64,000 nucleotides of DNA from the NCBI RefSeq assembly GCF_002812955.1, contig NZ_PFXK01000005.1:186001-250000 (forward strand), given 5' to 3'. This stretch comes from Vibrio sp. HA2012. Its GTDB lineage: Bacteria > Pseudomonadota > Gammaproteobacteria > Enterobacterales > Vibrionaceae. A program made the translations under genes and the position numbers. Below the pieces are notes generated by a model that had not been told where the DNA came from, made no database searches, and worked only from the letters and a program-made list of their open reading frames with translations. Shown here in pieces: positions 42,062-53,525 of the stretch (within the stretch, counting starts at the first letter, position 1; each line of letters starts with the position of its first letter).

Positions 42062-42787
42062 TTTCCGGGATACAAGGTGCTTTTCAACAGAAGTCAGAAT
42101 ACCCCTCAAGATATTCAACTCCTGCGCTTCCGGTCTCGCCCTGTTAAACAGACGCCGCAGTTTATTCATCACTGAATTCGGCTTATCTCTGGAAATAAAC
42201 TGGGTATCGAGTATCACCTTTTCAAGGTGTGAAAAAAATAATTCCAGTTCTTTGTGACACGGATAGATTTCTTCTTTTATTACATGGTGTTGTTTCTGTT
42301 TGTCCAGAAAGGCCATTCTGACTTCATAAGATAATGTCTGTACTGCCATGGCCAGATTCAGGGAACTGTATTCAGGATTAGCAGGGATAGCGACATGATA
42401 GTGGCACTTTTGCAGCTCATCATTAGTCAGACCGGTTCGCTCACGCCCGAACACTAATGCAACCGGATACTCTTCCCCTTCTTCTGCCAGTCTGACACCA
42501 CATTCACGTGATTCCAGCATCGGCCAGTCAAGTGTCCGGGAACGGGCACTGGATCCGACAACCAGCCCGCAATCTGCCACAGCCTCTTCCAGAGACGAGG
42601 TAGTCCGTGCATTTTGTACAATATCCGTTGCACCAGCCGCCAGTGCCATCGTCTGTTCGTCAATCTCACACTGAGGATCAACCAGGACCAGACGGCTCAG
42701 CCCCATAACTTTCATTGCCCGTGCTGCAGAACCGATATTTCCGGAGTGAGAAGTTCCGACTAAAACGACGTTGACATTGTGAAGCAT
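42050..42787 (-). CDS. trmJ: tRNA (cytidine/uridine-2'-O)-methyltransferase TrmJ
   Basis: SPOUT enzyme methylating the ribose at position 32 of several tRNAs. The 245 aa start '[25 protein letters not shown]' and hold the knot motifs '[16 protein letters not shown]' and '[16 protein letters not shown]', then a dimerising C-terminus. It lies between suhB and iscR as in Vibrio, where suhB is on the same strand. Confidence 0.95.
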   Translation of the reverse strand: MLHNVNVVLVGTSHSGNIGSAARAMKVMGLSRLVLVDPQCEIDEQTMALAAGATDIVQNARTTSSLEEAVADCGLVVGSSARSRTLDWPMLESRECGVRLAEEGEEYPVALVFGRERTGLTNDELQKCHYHVAIPANPEYSSLNLAMAVQTLSYEVRMAFLDKQKQHHVIKEEIYPCHKELELFFSHLEKVILDTQFISRDKPNSVMNKLRRLFNRARPEAQELNILRGILTSVEKHLVSRKIPD

Positions 42788-42879
42788 AACGAAAGGATCC
42801 CTTGATAAAAATCAGGGAATAATAGCATTAAATCAGAAGAGACGGGAGAAACAAAAGAAGGGAAACAAATAGTTTAAAA

Positions 42880-42900
42880 GGGGGAAATGATTTTTCCCCC
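42880..42900 (-). terminator. suhB terminator
   Basis: GGGGGAAA / TTTCCCCC-type stem with a short loop, followed on the minus strand by CTTTTAAAC; about 12 bases after the suhB stop. Confidence 0.8.
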
Positions 42901-42911
42901 AATACAGGAAA

Positions 42912-43715
42912 TTATTTTAGAATTGCAGCATTTCCGTGTTCGCGAATGTGTTTAAGAATCGCTTTTACACCACGAGCACTAGAGCCAACGATATTACCAG
43001 AATCCATATAGCTGGTTCCACCGGCAAAATCAGTCAGGATCGCACCGGCTTCACGGGCAATCAGCTCGCCAGCCGCCATGTCCCATGGCTTCAGACCTAG
43101 CTCAAAGTAACCGTCAACACGACCGGCTGCCAGATAACACAGATCCAGAGCAGCAGAACCGGTGCGACGAAAGTCTGCACAGTCAACAAACAGTGCAGAA
43201 ACAATCTTCAAATAAGATTCTGAATGCTGCTTTTGCTTGAACGGGAAACCAGTCGCCAGAACGGTACCGTTCAGATCTTTGACCTGATTAACACGGATAC
43301 GGGCATTATTTAGCTGTGCACCGCTGCCACGCTGAGCGGTAAACAGTTCGTTCAGCATTGGGTCATAAACACAGGCAACCTCTGTCTTACCGTTCATCCG
43401 AACTGCAATAGATACAGAGAAATGGGGGAAACCTTTTACAAAGTTAGTAGTGCCATCCAGAGGGTCGATGATCCATTGAACTGCTTTATCTTTACCTTCG
43501 ATAACGCCGTTTTCTTCAGCAATGATACAGTGCTCAGGGTATGAGCTTTTGATGGTATCAATAATCAATGTCTCAGCTTCTTTGTCTACGTTTGTAACAA
43601 AGTCGTTTAAGCCTTTCTGAGAAGTTTCGATTTTCTCAGCGTTTTCCAGTGATTTAGCAATATGATTGCCTGCCTTTCGCGCTGCGCGAATAGCAATATT
43701 TAGCATAGGATGCAT
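42912..43715 (-). CDS. suhB: Inositol-phosphate phosphatase family protein SuhB
   Basis: Mg-dependent inositol monophosphatase fold; in E. coli SuhB also joins the NusA-containing rRNA antitermination complex. The 267 aa start 'MHPMLNIAIRAARKAGNHI' and have the metal motifs 'IIAEENG' and 'WIIDPLDGTTNFVKGFPHF' and the 'WDMAAGELIAREAGA' signature. Because nusA is in the same window, the antitermination role is plausible here. Confidence 0.96.
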   Translation of the reverse strand: MHPMLNIAIRAARKAGNHIAKSLENAEKIETSQKGLNDFVTNVDKEAETLIIDTIKSSYPEHCIIAEENGVIEGKDKAVQWIIDPLDGTTNFVKGFPHFSVSIAVRMNGKTEVACVYDPMLNELFTAQRGSGAQLNNARIRVNQVKDLNGTVLATGFPFKQKQHSESYLKIVSALFVDCADFRRTGSAALDLCYLAAGRVDGYFELGLKPWDMAAGELIAREAGAILTDFAGGTSYMDSGNIVGSSARGVKAILKHIREHGNAAILK

Positions 43716-43758
43716 ACAATTTTTCCCAACGGATGTTAAAGAACAGAAAGCGGTGCGA

Positions 43759-43767
43759 AGTATATCA
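43759..43767 (-). promoter_or_regulatory. Extended -10 promoter of suhB
   Basis: Minus-strand TGATATACT (TG-N-TATACT) lies 44 bases before the start codon; the -35 region is weak. Confidence 0.6.
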
Positions 43768-43945
43768 GAGTTTTATAAAAATGGAAGTGGGTATTTTTTG
43801 TTCACTCTCTACAGAAAATTAAGCGTCATACCAGTGGATATAGCGCGTTACCCGACCCAAGATAGCCATAGCCCCCAAATTTGGTTGATCAGGGCTGGAG
43901 GCAGTGCTTATCGGTTCCTGTCTGCTCTTTCTTTTAAAACCACAA

Positions 43946-43981
43946 AAAAGGGAGAAACACACATAGGTATCTCTCCCTTTT
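43946..43981 (-). terminator. secDF terminator
   Basis: AAAAGGGAGA / TCTCCCTTTT with a 16-base loop, followed on the minus strand by TTGTGG after a T-run. It is 28 bases beyond the secF stop. Confidence 0.8.
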
Positions 43982-44008
43982 AAAAGTGAATCATTCGTCA
44001 AATGCGAG

Positions 44009-44956
44009 CTATGGATAATCCTCAAACTCAGCACCTTCTTTCTCTACCTGTGTCGGCATTAGGTGTTCACGAGTGATCCCCAGTTTTAATGCCAGAGCCG
44101 AAGCTACATAGATTGAAGAGTAAGTACCGACAGTGATACCCAGCAGTAAGGCCGTCGCAAAACCGTGGATCATGGCTCCGCCCTGAGCAAACAACGCAAT
44201 AACCACAAACAGGGTTGTTGCCGAGGTGATCAGCGTACGGCTCAATGTTTGAGTGATTGAACTGTTCATAACCTCTGGAGGTTCACCCTTACGCATCTTA
44301 CGGAAATTTTCCCGGATGCGGTCAAAGACCACAATGGTATCGTTCAGCGAGTAACCTACCACCGTCAACAGAGCAGCAACAATCGTCAGATCCACTTCGA
44401 TCTGCATGATTGAAAATACCCCCAGAGTAATGATCACATCGTGAGCCAGAGCCAGTACCGCACCTGCCGCGAGACGCCACTGGAACCGGACAGAAACATA
44501 CAGCAGGATACAAAGCAGAGATGCCAGAATGGCCAGCCCCCCGGCTTCTGTCAGCTCATCTCCCACGTTCGGACCGACAAACTCGATACGGCGCATCTCA
44601 ACATTTTTACCGGTACCTTCCTGCAAAGCAGACAGGATTTGGTTACCCAATTTCTCACCGGATGCCTCTTCGCGCGGGCGCAGGCGAACCATAACTTCAC
44701 GCGCAGAACCAAAGTTCTGAACCGTAGCATCACCAAAGCCTTTCGCTTCCAGCGAGGTACGAATTTCGTTCAGATCTGCCGGTTGTTCAAAACCGACTTC
44801 GATCAGGGTTCCCCCGGTAAAATCCAGCCCCCAGTTCAGCCATTGGGTTGAAAGGGTATAGATAGAGGTAGCAATCATTACCAGCGAAAAAACAAATGCC
44901 AGTTTAGACCAACGCATAAAGTCGATCATTTTGTCTGCTTTCATTATCTGAAACAT
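44009..44956 (-). CDS. secF: Protein translocase subunit SecF
   Basis: Proton-driven partner of SecD that aids late protein export. The 315 aa have six membrane helices, the periplasmic first domain with 'GGTLIEVGFEQPADLNEIRTSLE', and 'VVGYSLNDTIVVFDRIREN', the SecF hallmark. It follows secD by 9 bases. Confidence 0.97.
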   Translation of the reverse strand: MFQIMKADKMIDFMRWSKLAFVFSLVMIATSIYTLSTQWLNWGLDFTGGTLIEVGFEQPADLNEIRTSLEAKGFGDATVQNFGSAREVMVRLRPREEASGEKLGNQILSALQEGTGKNVEMRRIEFVGPNVGDELTEAGGLAILASLLCILLYVSVRFQWRLAAGAVLALAHDVIITLGVFSIMQIEVDLTIVAALLTVVGYSLNDTIVVFDRIRENFRKMRKGEPPEVMNSSITQTLSRTLITSATTLFVVIALFAQGGAMIHGFATALLLGITVGTYSSIYVASALALKLGITREHLMPTQVEKEGAEFEDYP

Positions 44957-44965
44957 AACTTTTCC

Positions 44966-46822
44966 TTAGATCGACAACTTGTTAATGCGCTTACCACCGT
45001 ATAGCAAGTTAACCACACAACGGGTACCTACAATAGCAGTAAACATGGAGGTCAGAATACCGATTGACAAAGTCACGGCAAAACCTTTGATCGCACCGGT
45101 ACCGACAGCAAACAAGATAATCGCCGTGATAAGGGTAGTAATGTTTGCATCAGCAATAGTACTGAACGCATTAGCATACCCCTGATGAATAGCCTGCTGC
45201 GGGTTACGCCCATCGCGCAATTCTTCACGAATACGTTCAAAAATCAGCACGTTGGCATCCACTGCCATACCGACTGTCAGTACAATACCGGCAATACCCG
45301 GCAAAGTCATGGTTGCTCCCGGAATCATCGACATGACACCGATAATTAAGATCAGGTTAGCAAACAGTGCCATATTGGCGATAAAACCAAATTTACGATA
45401 ATAAACCAACGTAAACAGCATTACCGCCACCATACCCCAGACACAAGCCTGAATCCCCATATCGATATTCTGCTGTCCCATTGACGGACCGATAGTGCGC
45501 TCTTCCACGATAGAGATAGGAGCAATCAGCGCACCAGCACGCAGAAGTAAAGCCAGGTTATGTGCTTCCGCTGTCGAATCGATGCCGGTAATACGGAAGT
45601 TACGTCCCAAAGCAGTCTGAATCGTTGCCTGATTAATGACTTCCTCATGCTTAGATAGAATAACTTTTCCTTCCGGAGTCTTACGGCCACTATCTTTATA
45701 CTCAGCAAATACCGTCGCCATCAGCTTACCGACGTTATTTTTCGAGAACGCAGACATCTTGCTGCCGCCTTCGCTGTCCAGAGAAATGTTCACCTGAGGA
45801 CGACCATATTCATCGGTGCTAGAACTGGCATCAGTAATACTTTGCCCACCCAGAATAACTCGCTTCTTCAGTACAACCGGACGACCATCACGATCCTGCT
45901 TCAGCTCACTTCCTGCCGGTACACGCCCAGTTGCCGCAGCCGCCAGATCAGCTTTATCATCCACCTCACGGAATTCTAGCGTTGCAGTCGCACCTAGAAT
46001 TTCTTTTGCTCGGGCAGTGTCCTGCACCCCCGGCAACTCAACCACGATACGGCTGGCTCCCTGACGCTGTACTAAAGGTTCAGCAACCCCCAGCTCATTG
46101 ACCCGATTACGCAGGATAGTAATATTCTGTTCTACCGCATAGTTGCGGATTTCAGTCAGACGCGTTTCCAGAAAAGTCGCTGACAGAGCAAAACGCCCTT
46201 CTGCTTCAGATTCGACAAACGTCATATCCGGATGTTTTACCACTAAGGCTTTTCTGGCCTCAGCAAGCTGTTCTGCATTACGCAACAACACTTCCACACC
46301 CTGATTTTCATACTGACGAATCGCACGGTAACGGATCTTTGCTTCCCGCAGTTCAATGCGGAACGCTTCTTCCTGCTGCCCGATAAGCTTTTCCATCGCT
46401 GCGTCCATGTCCACTTCCATCAAAAAGTGCACACCGCCACGCAAGTCAAGACCCAGCTTCATCGGAGCCGCACCGATAGATTCAAGCCAGTCAGGGGTAG
46501 AAGGCGCAAGGTTCAGTGCAACGATAACATCCTGTCCCAGAGCTTCGCTGATAATGTCGCGGGCACTGATTTGGGTGTCGGTATCGTTAAATCGAACCAG
46601 AATAGAACCGTTTTCTAAGATAACGGATTTTCGGGAAAGGCTCTGCTTATCGAGAGCTTCGGTGACAGTATCCACTGTTGACAGATCAACTGAGGCACCG
46701 CGTGCCCCAGTAATTTGAATAGCAGGATCTTCACCGTAAAGATTAGGAAGTGCATACAGCGCACTGACAGCAATGACAAGCACGACCATCAGATACTTCC
46801 ATAATGGATAACGGTTTAGCAC
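44966..46822 (-). CDS. secD: Protein translocase subunit SecD
   Basis: Large subunit of the SecDF complex. The 618 aa have one N-terminal helix, a large periplasmic domain with '[18 protein letters not shown]' and '[11 protein letters not shown]', then five helices with '[21 protein letters not shown]'. The start is GTG at 46822, 8 bases after AAGGAT. The yajC-secD-secF order is standard. Confidence 0.97.
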   Translation of the reverse strand: MLNRYPLWKYLMVVLVIAVSALYALPNLYGEDPAIQITGARGASVDLSTVDTVTEALDKQSLSRKSVILENGSILVRFNDTDTQISARDIISEALGQDVIVALNLAPSTPDWLESIGAAPMKLGLDLRGGVHFLMEVDMDAAMEKLIGQQEEAFRIELREAKIRYRAIRQYENQGVEVLLRNAEQLAEARKALVVKHPDMTFVESEAEGRFALSATFLETRLTEIRNYAVEQNITILRNRVNELGVAEPLVQRQGASRIVVELPGVQDTARAKEILGATATLEFREVDDKADLAAAATGRVPAGSELKQDRDGRPVVLKKRVILGGQSITDASSSTDEYGRPQVNISLDSEGGSKMSAFSKNNVGKLMATVFAEYKDSGRKTPEGKVILSKHEEVINQATIQTALGRNFRITGIDSTAEAHNLALLLRAGALIAPISIVEERTIGPSMGQQNIDMGIQACVWGMVAVMLFTLVYYRKFGFIANMALFANLILIIGVMSMIPGATMTLPGIAGIVLTVGMAVDANVLIFERIREELRDGRNPQQAIHQGYANAFSTIADANITTLITAIILFAVGTGAIKGFAVTLSIGILTSMFTAIVGTRCVVNLLYGGKRINKLSI

Positions 46823-46843
46823 AGCAAGAATCCTTAAGCTGTA

Positions 46844-47176
46844 TTACAGAGATTTCAGAGTGCCTTTTGGCAGCACAGCAGTAACATAATCTTTCTTGAT
46901 AACAACTTCGTTGTTGTCATTCAGAGCAATCGCAACATAATCGTTGTCATCAGAAATTTTAGTGATTCGGCCAATCAGACCACCACCGGTCAGAACTTCA
47001 TCTCCTTTCGCCATAGCAGCCATCAGCGCTTTATGCTCTTTTACACGTTTGTTTTGCGGACGGTAAATCATAAAATAGAAAATAACCGCAAACATGCCCA
47101 GCATAATTAGCATTTCGAAACCACCACCCTGTGGTGCGCCATCAGCGGCGTGAGCCTGAGAAATGAAAAAACTCAT
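46844..47176 (-). CDS. yajC: Preprotein translocase accessory protein YajC
   Basis: Small single-pass protein of the SecDF complex. The start at 47176 (110 aa, 'MSFFISQAHAADG') lies 8 bases after GAGG; the previous in-frame codon is TTG. The membrane helix 'MLIMLGMFAVIFYFMIYRPQ' and basic 'NKRVKEHKALM' match the family. Confidence 0.96.
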   Translation of the reverse strand: MSFFISQAHAADGAPQGGGFEMLIMLGMFAVIFYFMIYRPQNKRVKEHKALMAAMAKGDEVLTGGGLIGRITKISDDNDYVAIALNDNNEVVIKKDYVTAVLPKGTLKSL

Positions 47177-47223
47177 CAAAAAGTCCTCTATATTAGATTA
47201 GGTGTTATTTATTACTTACTAAT

Positions 47224-47267
47224 TGGGTTGCGTTTTTCCCTTTTCAAGGGAAAGTCCCCGCAACCCA
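47224..47267 (-). other. Nested stem-loop between tgt and yajC
   Basis: An outer 9-bp stem (TGGGTTGCG / CGCAACCCA) encloses an inner 8-bp stem (TTTCCCTT / AAGGGAAA). Neither is followed by a U-tract, so an RNA element or processing site is more likely than a terminator. Confidence 0.55.
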
Positions 47268-47284
47268 TCACATAAATCAAATTA

Positions 47285-48711
<1,427 letters not shown>

Positions 48712-49761
48712 TCAGTCTTTTTTTGTAACAAACATCGAATCGCCATAACTAAAGAAACGATATTCATAGTTTACAGCGTGCTCGTAAGCAGCCATGACAT
48801 TGTCATATCCGGCAAATGCACTGACCAGCATGATCAGAGTTGATTCCGGCAGATGAAAATTCGTGATCAGACAATCCACCAACTGATATTCATAGCCCGG
48901 ATAGATAAAAATCTCGGTATCGTCAAAGAAAGGCACAAGTTCTGTACCATTTTTCAGCGCACTCTGTGCTGCACTTTCCAGAGAACGTACCGATGTTGTT
49001 CCAACTGCAATTACCCGGCCACCACGAGCTTTTGTCGCCTTAACAGCGTTCACCACATCCTGCGATACTTCCACATACTCCGCATGCATGTGATGATCGT
49101 GAATATTGTCTACCCGTACCGGCTGAAATGTACCGGCACCGACATGCAGTGTGACATAAGCAAATTCAACCCCTTGAGCCTGGATTTTTTCCAGCAATTC
49201 ATCATCAAAATGCAGTCCAGCTGTCGGAGCTGCAACCGCCCCCGGTTTTTCGTTATAAACCGTTTGATAGCGTTCTTTATCCGCATCTTCATCCGGACGA
49301 TCGATATAAGGAGGCAGCGGCATATGGCCGATTTCTTCCAGAATTTCCAGTACGGTTTTGTCTGCCTGAAAACGAATTTCAAACAATGCATCCTGACGAG
49401 CCACCATCTCAGCAGAATATTCATCATTTTCGCCCAAAAGCAAAGCCGCTCCAGGTTTAGGCGCTTTTGATGCCCTGACATGAGCAAGAACTGACTTTTC
49501 ATCCAGAACACGCTCAACCAGCACTTCAATTTTTCCGCCGGTTGCTTTTCGGCCGAACATCCGTGCAGGAATAACACGGGTATTATTGAATACCAGCAGG
49601 TCACCTTCCTGAACCAGATCCAGAACATCTTTAAAAACACGGTCAGTTACTTCACCTGTCTGACCATCAAGCTGAAGCATACGGCTGGCTGAACGCTCTG
49701 CTTTTGGATAACGGGCGATCAACTCATCCGGGAGTTCAAAGTGGAAATCGGAAACTTGCAT
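48712..49761 (-). CDS. queA: S-adenosylmethionine:tRNA ribosyltransferase-isomerase
   Basis: Adds the epoxycyclopentane ring to preQ1-tRNA, making epoxyqueuosine. The 349 aa start '[17 protein letters not shown]' and contain '[13 protein letters not shown]', 'AAPTAGLHF', '[11 protein letters not shown]' and '[19 protein letters not shown]', all QueA signatures. Upstream of tgt, the next enzyme acting on the same tRNA base (tgt acts first, queA second). Confidence 0.97.
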   Translation of the reverse strand: MQVSDFHFELPDELIARYPKAERSASRMLQLDGQTGEVTDRVFKDVLDLVQEGDLLVFNNTRVIPARMFGRKATGGKIEVLVERVLDEKSVLAHVRASKAPKPGAALLLGENDEYSAEMVARQDALFEIRFQADKTVLEILEEIGHMPLPPYIDRPDEDADKERYQTVYNEKPGAVAAPTAGLHFDDELLEKIQAQGVEFAYVTLHVGAGTFQPVRVDNIHDHHMHAEYVEVSQDVVNAVKATKARGGRVIAVGTTSVRSLESAAQSALKNGTELVPFFDDTEIFIYPGYEYQLVDCLITNFHLPESTLIMLVSAFAGYDNVMAAYEHAVNYEYRFFSYGDSMFVTKKD

Positions 49762-49951
49762 GCGGGTGCTCTTTCTATTCTGTGACTAAAAATTTTGCAG
49801 TGCGCGAGTATACACCTAAGCCACCTTAAGATGCGAGCGCAAGCCACAGAATTTTCAAACCGAAAATAATGGCTCAGCTCTCACTTATTTACCCTAAATG
49901 ACTCTATAGTTTAAACATACCATCTGTTATTCCAATAAGAAGGAGGTCAGG

Positions 49952-50431
49952 ATGATCAAGGTTGAAGATATGATGACCCGCAACCCTCACACCCTGCTAA
50001 GGTCAAACTCTCTGGCAGATGCGAAACATCTTATGGAGGAACACGATATCCGGCATATTCCCGTCGTGGATGTTGATGGTGCGCTACTTGGGGTCGTTAC
50101 CCAAAGAGACGTATTATCTGCACAGGAGTCCAGTTTGCTGGGTATTTCCGAAGAAAACTCCCATACGCTGGGTACCTCTCTGAACGATGCGATGCGCAAG
50201 AACGTAATGACGGTTGCTCCTCAGGCCGGATTAAAAGAAAGTGCCTATTATATGCAGAAGCATAAAGTCGGCTGCCTGCCTGTTGTGGCTCACCAAAAGC
50301 TGGTTGGTATTATCACCGACAGTGATTTTGTCACCATAGCGATCCATCTTCTGGAGCTACAGGAAGATGTGGAACCGGACGAAATGGAGAATGACCCGGA
50401 CAATCTGGATCAGGAGTTTAACGACTATTAA
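49952..50431 (+). CDS. CBS-domain pair protein
   Basis: A 159-aa protein formed almost only of two CBS domains: 'VEDMMTRNPHTLLRSNSLADAKHLM' and 'DAMRKNVMTVAPQAGLKESAYYM', each followed by the '(I/V)P/LPVV' strand and 'LVGIITDSDFV'. The C-terminus is very acidic. Such proteins usually bind adenine nucleotides and act as sensors; partner and ligand are unknown. A strong AAGGAGG site precedes the ATG. It is divergent from queA. Confidence 0.85.
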   Translation: MIKVEDMMTRNPHTLLRSNSLADAKHLMEEHDIRHIPVVDVDGALLGVVTQRDVLSAQESSLLGISEENSHTLGTSLNDAMRKNVMTVAPQAGLKESAYYMQKHKVGCLPVVAHQKLVGIITDSDFVTIAIHLLELQEDVEPDEMENDPDNLDQEFNDY

Positions 50432-50510
50432 TGCATCATAACGAAAGTGACCTCCATATACAGCAGAGCTTCAGTATAGCCTTATGATGCTCTGCTCCTT
50501 GTATATACAG

Positions 50511-51416
50511 TTATAACAATTCTTCAACAACAGAAGAGAGCTGTTCAAAGGTTTCCGTCCGGGATGAGCTTGGCCTCCATACCAAACCGATATCCCGATA
50601 GGCTTTTTGCCCCGGAGGATCGGTAATCATCAGGTTCTGATTATCCAAAAGGCCGTGATCAACCGCCATCTGTGGAATAAAGGTGGTTCCCAAACCGTTT
50701 GCTACCATCTGTACCAGTGTATGCAGGCTCGTCGCTGTAAAAGGATTAATTTTCTCTTTTCTGGTCAACTGACAGGCAGAAACCGCATGCTCGGTAAGAC
50801 AATGCTCATTTTCCAGCAAAAAAACGGACTCGTCAGGCAGATCATCATACTTTATCGGCACCTGAATACGTTCCGCCTGATCACGGCTAATGATCATCCG
50901 GAACGGATCCTGTCCGACAATCCGACTGTGCATGTTCCCGATATCCATCGGCAATGCGAGAATCAACACATCCATCTCCCCCTGACGCAGGGCTTGCAGT
51001 AAATTAGCCGTTGTATCTTCTCTCAGCAGCAAATTCAAACGAGGAAATCGCTTGTTCACTTCCTGAACCAGATCACACAACAAAAAGGGGGCTATCGTCG
51101 GAATGCAGCCAAGCCTGACCTCGCCTTCCATAACCTCTCCCTGACAGACTCTGGCCAGTTCAATCAGATCCTGTCCTTTTGTCAGTAATTCACGGCCATG
51201 AGACACAATTTTTTCACCCACAGGAGTAAATACCAGCGGACTTCTTTTATCTTTCTTCTCATACAGGCTACAGCCGATAAGTTCTTCCAGATTCTGGATA
51301 CCTTTACTCAGAGTAGACTGACTGACAAAACAACGTTCAGCTGCATCGTTGAAATGGCGGGTTTCATGCAGGGTGATCAGGTAATGCAATTGCTTCAGGC
51401 TGGGCCATTTATTCAT
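50511..51416 (-). CDS. oxyR: Peroxide-sensing LysR-type regulator OxyR
   Basis: Activates peroxide defence when its two cysteines form a disulfide. The 301 aa have an N-terminal winged helix ('HFNDAAERCFVSQSTLSKGIQNLEEL') and a LysR substrate-binding domain. Cys206 and Cys215, in 'NEHCLTEHAVSACQL', have the C-x8-C spacing of E. coli Cys199/Cys208, which makes OxyR rather than another LysR protein likely. The upstream divergent region carries a candidate small RNA. Confidence 0.92.
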   Translation of the reverse strand: MNKWPSLKQLHYLITLHETRHFNDAAERCFVSQSTLSKGIQNLEELIGCSLYEKKDKRSPLVFTPVGEKIVSHGRELLTKGQDLIELARVCQGEVMEGEVRLGCIPTIAPFLLCDLVQEVNKRFPRLNLLLREDTTANLLQALRQGEMDVLILALPMDIGNMHSRIVGQDPFRMIISRDQAERIQVPIKYDDLPDESVFLLENEHCLTEHAVSACQLTRKEKINPFTATSLHTLVQMVANGLGTTFIPQMAVDHGLLDNQNLMITDPPGQKAYRDIGLVWRPSSSRTETFEQLSSVVEELL

Positions 51417-51476
51417 AGCAAATTTATCTGCCGGTAAGTTAGTTAACAGAACGTCATAACCTTATCGATTTTTTCG

Positions 51477-51491
51477 ATTATATCAATCTAT
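51477..51491. promoter_or_regulatory. oxyR extended -10 with an OxyR-like half-site
   Basis: On the minus strand TGATATAAT (51477-51485) is a perfect extended -10 for oxyR. The overlapping 15-mer 51477-51491 ends in CTAT and fits the OxyR quarter-site pattern ATAG-N7-CTAT in 8 of 11 defined bases. The palindrome ATCGA/TCGAT (51465-51478) lies next to it. Confidence 0.45.
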
Positions 51492-51536
51492 TTAATTCGC
51501 TTTTTTGCCTGCAGATATCTGTACTATAGTTTGCTT

Positions 51537-51770
51537 ACGGAAACATGCTGGTTACAAATTCTCTGGGTTTAACTGCACTAAAACCTCCAGAAACAAGCAG
51601 ACATGTGGATGACCTAGCTCAAATAAATAAAGACACAAGTAGTAATTCGCCTGCGCTCAACAGGCGGTGGTTGGACAAATTATAAAGCGATAAACGCACG
51701 CCAATCAGTTAGTAAAGTAATTTAGTTAGCCAAGTCAAAGCCCGGATGTTCGCATCCGGGCTTTCTTTAT
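51537..51770 (+). ncRNA. Candidate small RNA divergent from oxyR
   Basis: About 230 bases with no protein-coding frame but RNA-like structure. It has TATAGT (51525-51530) as possible -10, a bulged hairpin TCTGG...CCAGA (51562-51591), a perfect hairpin CGCCTG/CAGGCG (51648-51666) and a 12-bp terminator stem with a UUCG loop (51737-51764) followed by CTTTCTTTAT. The layout parallels the OxyS gene opposite oxyR in E. coli; sequence similarity is not claimed. It could instead be a btsS leader with an attenuator. Confidence 0.45.
51737..51764. terminator. Strong intrinsic terminator with TTCG loop
   Basis: AAAGCCCGGATG / CATCCGGGCTTT, a perfect 12-bp stem, loop TTCG. It is followed by CTTTCTTTAT on the plus strand and is 63 bases before btsS. 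Confidence 0.85.
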
Positions 51771-51827
51771 GTATTTCAGGTAAGTTCGTATAAGATAAAA
51801 CCATATAAACCGACAGGACGGCATAGC

Positions 51828-53516
51828 ATGGAATTGATCCTTTCTCTTCTGCAACAGATGAGTGTTTATCTGGTACTGGCTTATATGCTAAGTAAAACAC
51901 CAGTATTTCTGCCTCTGCTCAGTATTTCTTCCCGGTTAAGTCATAAACTGGCCTGCTATATCCTTTTTTCTCTTTTCTGTGTCATGGGAACCTATTTCGG
52001 TCTGGGGATTAATGATGCCATTGCGAATACCCGGGCGATAGGAGCCGTAATGGGTGGATTGTTCGGTGGTCCGGTTGTCGGTTTTGCCGTCGGATTTACC
52101 GGAGGTATTCACCGCTACACACTGGGAGGATTCACTGATGTAGCCTGTGCCTTATCAACAACGGCTGAAGGTATCATCGGCGGACTGCTGCACAGTTATC
52201 TGCTCAAACAAAATAAAACCGAAAAGCTGTTTAATCCGGCCGTTGTCTTTTCTGTCACTCTGTTTGCCGAAGTCATTCAGATGTTGATCATACTGACCGT
52301 TGCTAAGCCCTTTACTCAGGCTTATTCTCTGGTTTCTGTTATTGCCGCCCCCATGATTATCGCCAACTCTGTCGGCGCAACACTGTTTATGAGTATTTTG
52401 CAGGACAGAAAAACCATTTTTGAAAAATATTCAGCAACCTTTTCCCGTAGAGCACTGACCATTGCTGAACGTTCTGTCGGCATTTTGAGTGATGGTTTTA
52501 ACTCTACAAATGCAAAAAAAATAGCCCGTATTGTGTATGAAGAAACCAATGTGGGAGCGGTTGCTATTACTGACAGAGAAAAGATCCTTGCCTTTATCGG
52601 TATCGGTGATGATCACCATAAACCGGATACACCAATCTCATCACAATGTACTCTGAACTCTATTAATGAAAACCGCATCATCTATCTGGACGGAAAAGAA
52701 AATCCCTATCAGTGCTCTATTTCTCCACATTGCCGTCTGGCATCAGTTCTGATCATCCCACTGAAAGCCGGTGATCAGGTAGTCGGCAGCATAAAATTGT
52801 ATGAGCCCAAAAGAAAACTGCTATCAACCATTAATATGTCTATGGCGGAAGGTATTGCCCAGTTGTTGTCCAGTCAGATCCTGTACGGTAATTACCAGCA
52901 ACAACAAATGTTATTGTCTCAGGCTGAAATCAAACTGCTGCATGCCCAGATCAACCCGCATTTTCTGTTTAATGCCCTGAATACCATCAGTGCTGTTATC
53001 CGTAAAGATCCGGATAAGGCCAGAGAACTCATCCAACATTTGTCGCATTTTTTCCGCAGCAACCTGAAACAAAATATCGATACTGTCACACTGAAAGAAG
53101 AACTCGCACACGTTAACGCCTATCTCACAATAGAAAAAGCCCGTTTTGCCGATCGACTGGAAGTCGAAGTAGATATTGCTGAAGAAAGTATGGACAGAAA
53201 CCTGCCCAGCTTCACACTTCAGCCTCTGGTTGAAAATGCAATTAAACACGGTATATCACAGCTATTAAGTGATGGTGTGATTAAAATTTACAGCCGGGCT
53301 GTAGCGCAGGGGACTGAAATTGTGGTCGAAGACAATGCAGGAACATACGAAGAAGCTGATGAAAACCACACAGGTCTGGGAATGCAAATTGTGAGCAAAC
53401 GTCTGGCTAACTATTTCGGCACAAATGCAATCCTGAAAACAGAATTTAAAAAGGATCAGTTTACCCGAATGAGTTTTATTATTCCCACTCCGAATACAAC
53501 ACAAACAGAACATTAA
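51828..53516 (+). CDS. btsS: LytS/BtsS-family membrane sensor histidine kinase
   Basis: In E. coli BtsS senses external pyruvate. The 562 aa have about six N-terminal helices of the LytS-YhcK type ('NTRAIGAVMGGLFGGPVVGFAVGFTGGIHRY'), a GAF-like region ('VGAVAITDREKILAFIGIGDDHH') and a kinase core with the phospho-His in 'LLHAQINPHFLFNALNTISA' and 'FTLQPLVENAIKHG'. The residue pattern is closer to BtsS than to YpdA as far as I recall both. It is directly followed by its response regulator. Confidence 0.88.
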   Translation: MELILSLLQQMSVYLVLAYMLSKTPVFLPLLSISSRLSHKLACYILFSLFCVMGTYFGLGINDAIANTRAIGAVMGGLFGGPVVGFAVGFTGGIHRYTLGGFTDVACALSTTAEGIIGGLLHSYLLKQNKTEKLFNPAVVFSVTLFAEVIQMLIILTVAKPFTQAYSLVSVIAAPMIIANSVGATLFMSILQDRKTIFEKYSATFSRRALTIAERSVGILSDGFNSTNAKKIARIVYEETNVGAVAITDREKILAFIGIGDDHHKPDTPISSQCTLNSINENRIIYLDGKENPYQCSISPHCRLASVLIIPLKAGDQVVGSIKLYEPKRKLLSTINMSMAEGIAQLLSSQILYGNYQQQQMLLSQAEIKLLHAQINPHFLFNALNTISAVIRKDPDKARELIQHLSHFFRSNLKQNIDTVTLKEELAHVNAYLTIEKARFADRLEVEVDIAEESMDRNLPSFTLQPLVENAIKHGISQLLSDGVIKIYSRAVAQGTEIVVEDNAGTYEEADENHTGLGMQIVSKRLANYFGTNAILKTEFKKDQFTRMSFIIPTPNTTQTEH

Positions 53517-53525
53517 AGGCTTATT

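Noticed and set aside
43800..43945. Possible gene or RNA between suhB and secF
   Set aside because: No frame with a ribosome site, and the hairpins are explained by the suhB promoter and the secDF terminator.
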